This document shows, piece after piece, positions 34,719-38,335 of a DNA stretch of 38,335 bases. Position numbers and translations under genes: made by a program. Source of the DNA: Actinomycetospora sp. GTDB lineage: Bacteria > Actinomycetota > Actinomycetes > Mycobacteriales > Pseudonocardiaceae. A model generated the notes under the pieces. It was given only the letters and a program-made list of their open reading frames with translations. It made no database searches and was not told where the DNA came from. The DNA lies in assembly GCA_029266415.1 (NCBI GenBank), contig JAQSWW010000031.1:1-38335 (forward strand). The letters run 5' to 3'. Numbering within the stretch: the first letter of the stretch is position 1; each line of letters starts with the position of its first letter.

Positions 34719-35195
34719 GTGGACGCCGACGACCCGCTGTGGGGTGCGCTCGAGAAGGCCGCGGAGACGCCGAAGCTGCTCGTGGCCTGCGCCTTCGACG
34801 GCGCGCTCGCAGCGGACGAGGGCGACCCGGCGCACGCCCGCGCCGAGCAGCAGTCCTCCGAGGCGCTCAACGTGCTCATCGCCCTGCCCGCCACGACGGT
34901 GGCGGTGGTGTCGGAGCGCCCGACCGACGAGGTCGCCGAGCTGATGTTCCTCAGCGGCGCGAAGGGTGGCGGCCGGGTCGTCGCCCCCGAGGGCGTCGAA
35001 GCCCTGCGCGCCGAGGTCGGGGCCACCGCGGTGGTCGCGGTCGGCGTGCTACCCGACCCCGTGCCGGGCGACGACGACGTCGTGGTCGGTCTGGCCACGA
35101 TCCTGGGCACCGAGGACGCCCCGTACCAGGTCGAGGACGTCGACGACGTCGCCGAGCTGCTCGAGGAGCTGGCGAGCCTGCGCCGCCGCGCCTGA
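34719..35195 (+). CDS. Small HAD/trehalose-phosphatase-like protein lacking the nucleophile
   Basis: 158 residues. LLVACAFDGALAADEGDP (residues 20-37) lines up with HAD motif I (DxDGT) of trehalose-phosphatase-like proteins, but the first Asp is Ala and the Thr is Ala, so catalysis by the usual route is unlikely. VAVVSERPTDEVAEL resembles motif II (SGRP) with Gly changed to Glu, and the C-terminal part (VVVGLATILGTEDAPYQVEDVDDVAELL) resembles the family's end. The middle of the usual enzyme is missing. It starts 4 nt after the AlkA-like stop and is probably co-transcribed. Confidence 0.65.
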   Translation: MDADDPLWGALEKAAETPKLLVACAFDGALAADEGDPAHARAEQQSSEALNVLIALPATTVAVVSERPTDEVAELMFLSGAKGGGRVVAPEGVEALRAEVGATAVVAVGVLPDPVPGDDDVVVGLATILGTEDAPYQVEDVDDVAELLEELASLRRRA

Positions 35196-35202
35196 GGACT
35201 CC

Positions 35203-35679
35203 TCAGAACAGCAGCCGGTCGCGCCCCTCGAGGTCGAGCAGTGCCCGCTTGCGCTCCAGCCCGCCCGCGTAGCCGGTGAGGCTCCCGTCGGCGCCGACGA
35301 CGCGGTGGCACGGCACGACGATCGCCACGGGGTTGCGGGCCATCGTCCCGCCGACCCGCCGCGCCTCGCCGGGACCGAGGCCCACCGCCGCGGCGAGTTT
35401 CCCGTAGCTCACGGTCTCGCCGTACCCGACGGCGGCGAGGCCGTCGAGCACGCGGCGGTCCCGCGCCGGGTGCGCGTCGAGGTCGACGGGCACGGCGAAC
35501 TCCCGCAACGTGCCGGCGAAGTAGGCGTCGAGCTCGCGGCGGGCGAGGTCGAGTACCCGGCCCGCGTCCCCGTCCGGCGCCCCTTCGCCGCGACCGGGTG
35601 AGAACCCGAGCAGGGTCAGCCCTCGCGGCGACGCGTCGAGGTACAGCGGGCCGATCGCGGTGTCGTGGACGACGCTCAT
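35203..35679 (-). CDS. ogt: Methylated-DNA--[protein]-cysteine methyltransferase
   Basis: 158 residues. The suicide-acceptor motif is VVPCHRVVGADGSLTGYAGG with C124, preceded by the DNA-binding helix region VGYGETVSYGKLAAAVG. It transfers methyl groups from O6-methylguanine to itself. The length fits the Ogt type without an Ada domain. It is convergent with the HAD-like gene, 7 nt apart, and the small dyad CTGAGGA/TCCTCAG (35192-35206) spans both stops. Confidence 0.93.
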   Translation of the reverse strand: MSVVHDTAIGPLYLDASPRGLTLLGFSPGRGEGAPDGDAGRVLDLARRELDAYFAGTLREFAVPVDLDAHPARDRRVLDGLAAVGYGETVSYGKLAAAVGLGPGEARRVGGTMARNPVAIVVPCHRVVGADGSLTGYAGGLERKRALLDLEGRDRLLF

Positions 35680-35716
35680 GTCCGGGAGAACACCGGGCGG
35701 GCCGGGGGCGTGGCGC

Positions 35717-36013
35717 TCAGCCGCCGGCGAAGGGCGGCAGGACGTCGACGACGGCGCCCGGCGCCGGGACCACCGTCCGGTCACGTACGGCGACCTCGTC
35801 GAGCAGGAAGCTCGCGGCGGCGAGCACGCGGGCCAGCGCGTCGCCGTGGTCGGCGGCCAGCGCGGCGACGAGGTCCTCGACCGTCGCGCCCTCGGGGAGC
35901 GTCACGTCCTCGCTGCGGGTGCCGGCCGCGGCCTTCGCGCCCGCGAAGTAGCGCACGGTCACGGTGGTGGTGCGTGCCGCGGGGGCGCTGGTGGCACGGG
36001 TGGGCGCGCTCAT
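35717..36013 (-). CDS. moaD: Molybdopterin synthase sulfur-carrier subunit
   Basis: 98 residues, ubiquitin-like fold ending in the required Gly-Gly (VDVLPPFAGG). It carries the thiocarboxylate sulfur for molybdopterin synthesis. TVRYFAGAKAAAGTRSEDVTLPEGATVEDL is typical. Two adjacent ATGs (36016 and 36013) follow a GGAGG that is also the end of moaA; the second ATG (36013) has the better, though short, spacing. moaA ends at 36013, so the genes overlap. Confidence 0.9.
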   Translation of the reverse strand: MSAPTRATSAPAARTTTVTVRYFAGAKAAAGTRSEDVTLPEGATVEDLVAALAADHGDALARVLAAASFLLDEVAVRDRTVVPAPGAVVDVLPPFAGG

Positions 36014-37101
36014 CATCCTCCGATCGCGCTCATGGGACGGTCGGGCTGCAGGAAGCCGGGGTCGTCGATGCCGTGGCCGGGCTTCTTGCCCCACATGGCC
36101 ACGCGCCAGGCGTCGGCGATCTCGTCGTCGCTGCCGCCGCCGCGCAGCAGGCCGCGCAGGTCGTTCTCGCTGCGCGCGAACAGGCACGAGCGCACCTGGC
36201 CGTCGGCGGTGAGCCGCGTGCGGTCGCACGCACCGCAGAACGGGCGGGTGACCGAGGCGATGACGCCGACCTTGGCCGGCGACCCGTCGTGGGCGGTCCG
36301 CCCCTCGACGAGGAAGCGCTCGGCCGGCGCACCGCCGCGCTCGGCCGGGTCGGGCACGAGGTCGAAGCGGGTGCGCAGCGAGGCGAGGATCTGCTCGGCG
36401 GTGATCATGCGGTCGCGCTGCCACGAGTGCCCGGCGTCGAGGGGCATCTGCTCGATGATGCGGAGCTCGTAGCCCTCGTCGAGCGCCCACGCCAGGAGGT
36501 CGGGCGCCTCGTCGTCGTTGAGGCCCGGCATGAGCACGGTGTTGACCTTGATGGGGTCGAGCCCGTGCTCCCGGGCGGCGCGCAGCCCGTCGAGGACGTC
36601 GTGGAGCCGGTCGCGGCGGGTGATCTCGGCGAAGCGCTCGGGGCGCAGCGTGTCCAGCGAGGCGTTGACGCGGTCCAGCCCCGCTGCGGCGAGGGCGGCG
36701 GCGCGGCGCGTCAGCCCGAGGGCGTTGGTGGTCACCGACATCTCGGGTCGCGGGGTGAGCGCCGCGGTGGCCGCGACGATGTCCTCGAGGCCCTTGCGCA
36801 GCAACGGCTCGCCGCCGGTGAAGCGAATCTCCTGCACGCCCAGGCGCTCGACGGCGACGCGCACGAGGCGCACCACCTCGTCGTCGGTGAGCGCCTGCTC
36901 GCTCGGCATCCACTCCAGGCCCTCGGCGGGCATGCAGTAGGTGCAGCGCAGGTTGCAGCGGTCGGTGAGCGAGACCCTCAGATCGGTGGCGACCCGGCCC
37001 CACGCGTCGACCAGACGGGCGTCGTCGGGCCGGCCGGTGGTGTCCGTGGTGGCGGTGTCGGCCCCGGGGACGGCCGGCACACCGAGATCGAGAACGGTCA
37101 T
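36013..37101 (-). CDS. moaA: GTP 3',8-cyclase (molybdenum cofactor biosynthesis)
   Basis: 362 residues. The radical-SAM motif is CNLRCTYC with C49, C53 and C56. The second [4Fe-4S] site, in the C-terminal part, is FCGACDRTRLTADGQVRSC, and the chain ends in the conserved Gly-Gly (MSAIGG). It makes the first molybdopterin intermediate from GTP. ATG 37101 is preferred because TAGGGT (37110-37115) lies 8 nt upstream; ATG 37107 is only 2 nt from it. With moaD it could serve the Mo hydroxylase of the cox operon. Confidence 0.93.
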   Translation of the reverse strand: MTVLDLGVPAVPGADTATTDTTGRPDDARLVDAWGRVATDLRVSLTDRCNLRCTYCMPAEGLEWMPSEQALTDDEVVRLVRVAVERLGVQEIRFTGGEPLLRKGLEDIVAATAALTPRPEMSVTTNALGLTRRAAALAAAGLDRVNASLDTLRPERFAEITRRDRLHDVLDGLRAAREHGLDPIKVNTVLMPGLNDDEAPDLLAWALDEGYELRIIEQMPLDAGHSWQRDRMITAEQILASLRTRFDLVPDPAERGGAPAERFLVEGRTAHDGSPAKVGVIASVTRPFCGACDRTRLTADGQVRSCLFARSENDLRGLLRGGGSDDEIADAWRVAMWGKKPGHGIDDPGFLQPDRPMSAIGG

Positions 37102-37246
37102 CGCCATCCACCCTAACCGCGTCGCGCGGCGGCGGTGAGCGACATCTCCGCAGGTGGGCGACCCGGGCCCGCAGGTGCGGCCGACGGTCATCCGCTCCCC
37201 CGCACGTGCGGGCGCAGGCCGCGCACAACGGCCCGATCGGAGAGGC

Positions 37247-37861
37247 TCAGGAGTTCCGGGGGAGCAGGCCGTGCACGGCGGCGCGGGCGAGCCCGGCGGC
37301 GGTCGCCGCGTCGTCCCCGGGGGCCGGGTCGCCGGTGAACGACTCGAGGAACGCGGTCATCTGGCAGGCGCCGAGCAGCAGCAGCGCGGCGGGCCGCGGG
37401 TCGACGGCGCCGGCGACGCGGCCGGCGTCCTGCTCGGCGGCGAGGTAGGCGGCCACCGCGTCGACCACGACGTGCGGGCCGGCGCCCAGGCGGCCGAGCG
37501 CGTCGCGGTGGGCCGCGAGCACCGCGGGTTCGGAGAACAGCGAGGCGCCCATCGGGAACGTCTCGCGGTAGAAGGCGAGTGCGTCGGCGGCGATCTCGGC
37601 GAGGACCTCCTCGACGTCCGCGGTGCCCACCCGGGCGGGCAGCTCGTCGAGCCGCCGGCCCAGTCGCGACGGCAGGCGCTCGACGAGCACGGCCACGAAC
37701 AGCGCCGTCTTGTCCTCGAAGTGCTTGTACAGCGCGGCCTCGGAGAACCCGGCCTCGCGCGCGATCTCCTTCGTCGTGGCGCGGGCGAGGCCCCTGGTCC
37801 GCATGACGGTGTAGGCGGCGTCGAGCATGCGGTCCCGCGTGCTTGACCCCGTCCGCGGCAT
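37247..37861 (-). CDS. TetR-family regulator
   Basis: 204 residues. The N-terminal HTH (MLDAAYTVMRTRGLARATTKEIAREAGFSEAALYKHFEDK, about 12-51) is clear; the remainder is a ligand-binding helical domain. The ATG at 37861 is 6 nt from TAGGAT (37868-37873), a leaderless pattern. It is divergent from the NAD(P)-binding gene and probably controls it and itself through the dyad between them. Confidence 0.92.
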   Translation of the reverse strand: MPRTGSSTRDRMLDAAYTVMRTRGLARATTKEIAREAGFSEAALYKHFEDKTALFVAVLVERLPSRLGRRLDELPARVGTADVEEVLAEIAADALAFYRETFPMGASLFSEPAVLAAHRDALGRLGAGPHVVVDAVAAYLAAEQDAGRVAGAVDPRPAALLLLGACQMTAFLESFTGDPAPGDDAATAAGLARAAVHGLLPRNS

Positions 37862-37878
37862 GCCGTCATCCTAGGTTG

Positions 37879-37890
37879 GTAAGTACTCAC
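37879..37890. promoter_or_regulatory. Candidate TetR operator
   Basis: GTAAGTACTCAC is an imperfect dyad of GT(A/G)AGT half-sites, followed by a further CACT repeat. It lies between the divergent TetR and NAD(P)-binding genes, where an autoregulatory operator is expected. Confidence 0.5.
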
Positions 37891-37906
37891 TCACTGAGGA
37901 GGGGCT

Positions 37907-38335
37907 GTGCGGATCGTGCTGCTGGGGGCCTCCGGACGCACCGGACGCGAGGTCGTGTCGCAGGCCCTCGCGCAGGGCCACGAGGTCGTCGCCGTCGCCC
38001 GGGCGGGCTCCGAGGTGCCCGACGGGGTCGAGGTGGTGCGGGCCGGCCTCGACGACACCGTGGCGATGGAGGGGGCGGTACGCGGGGCCGACGCCGTCGT
38101 GTCGGCGCTGGGCCCGCGGGACCGGGGCCCGACGACGGTGTGCGCCGACGGGGCCGCGGCCGCCGTGGCCGCGATGCGGGCCACCGGAGTACGCCGGCTC
38201 GTGGTGGTGAGCGCGGCCGGGCTGCCCGGCGAGGGCGACGACCTCCCGACCCGGTGGGTGGTCAAGCCGATCCTGCAGCGGGTCTTCCGTCACCCCTACG
38301 CGGACATGGCCCGGATGGAGGAGATCGTGCGCGAG
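37907..38335 (+). CDS. NAD(P)-binding (NmrA/SDR-like) protein, 3' end outside the window
   Basis: 143 codons are visible with no stop. The N-terminal Rossmann motif is VLLGASGRTGREVV (residues 4-17), followed by GADAVVSALGPRD and VRRLVVVSAAGL, typical of NAD(P)H-binding atypical SDR proteins. GTG 37907 has AGGAGGGG about 3-5 nt upstream. It is probably regulated by the divergent TetR protein. Substrate unknown. Confidence 0.85.
   Translation, partial: MRIVLLGASGRTGREVVSQALAQGHEVVAVARAGSEVPDGVEVVRAGLDDTVAMEGAVRGADAVVSALGPRDRGPTTVCADGAAAAVAAMRATGVRRLVVVSAAGLPGEGDDLPTRWVVKPILQRVFRHPYADMARMEEIVRE

Noticed and set aside
35192..35206. CTGAGGA-C-TCCTCAG as a bidirectional terminator
   Set aside because: The dyad is perfect but short with a 1-nt loop and no T-run; it is too weak to list as a terminator.
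37102..37246. Possible small gene between moaA and tetR
   Set aside because: Only shadow frames are present; the gap holds the moaA promoter and nothing else I can support.

Overview
The window is very GC-rich (mostly G or C at third codon positions). It has GTG starts, several leaderless-looking promoters (TAnnnT 6-8 nt before the start codon) and many 1-4 nt stop/start overlaps. With a red-type RuBisCO, a CO-dehydrogenase-like enzyme, mycofactocin accessory genes and a Pls-type peptide synthetase, this points to a filamentous actinomycete, most likely a Pseudonocardia-like member of the Pseudonocardiales. That assignment is inference from gene content, not a database match.

Region 1 (1-5720), carbon fixation. 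A NarL-type response regulator and a GAF histidine kinase lie directly upstream of cbbL, cbbS and the first codons of a probable cbbX, all on the minus strand. Divergent from them are phosphoribulokinase and a CbbY-type phosphatase.

Region 2 (5765-15812), a minus-strand run. A six-TM Pls/PosA-type non-ribosomal peptide synthetase (relatives make epsilon-poly-lysine-like polymers) is followed closely by an arginine-deiminase-fold protein lacking two expected catalytic residues, a BPL_N/glutamine-amidotransferase-like protein, a lipoprotein M1 metallopeptidase and a polytopic acyltransferase-like membrane protein. A membrane-anchored Hsp70-like protein follows.

Region 3 (16119-24634), plus strand. 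It holds a DUF4126-like membrane protein, two tandem mycofactocin-type FadH/OYE oxidoreductases, a creatininase-family MftE, a phosphoribosyltransferase, an MftF-like glycosyltransferase and a MOSC protein. No mftA, mftB, mftC or mftD is present. Several genes carry in-frame inserts that look like extragenic palindromic repeats.

Region 4 (24635-29985), a form II (AYRGAGR) CO-dehydrogenase-like operon coxS-coxL-coxM-coxG. A 19-bp tandem duplication shifts the coxL frame near its 3' end and joins it in frame to coxM, giving a predicted CoxL-CoxM fusion.

Region 5 (30103-38335), mixed housekeeping: thiM-thiE, a P1-family peptidase, an AraC-type regulator, a VOC protein, AlkA-like and Ogt-like alkylation-repair proteins around a degenerate HAD protein, moaD-moaA (molybdopterin for the Mo enzyme is a plausible use), and a TetR regulator divergent from an NAD(P)-binding protein cut by the window end.

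A 48-nt element (conserved 25-nt and 13-nt blocks around a variable 10-nt spacer) occurs three times: 3206-3253, 4980-5027 and 33747-33794. No tRNA, rRNA, CRISPR array, transposase or integrase was seen.
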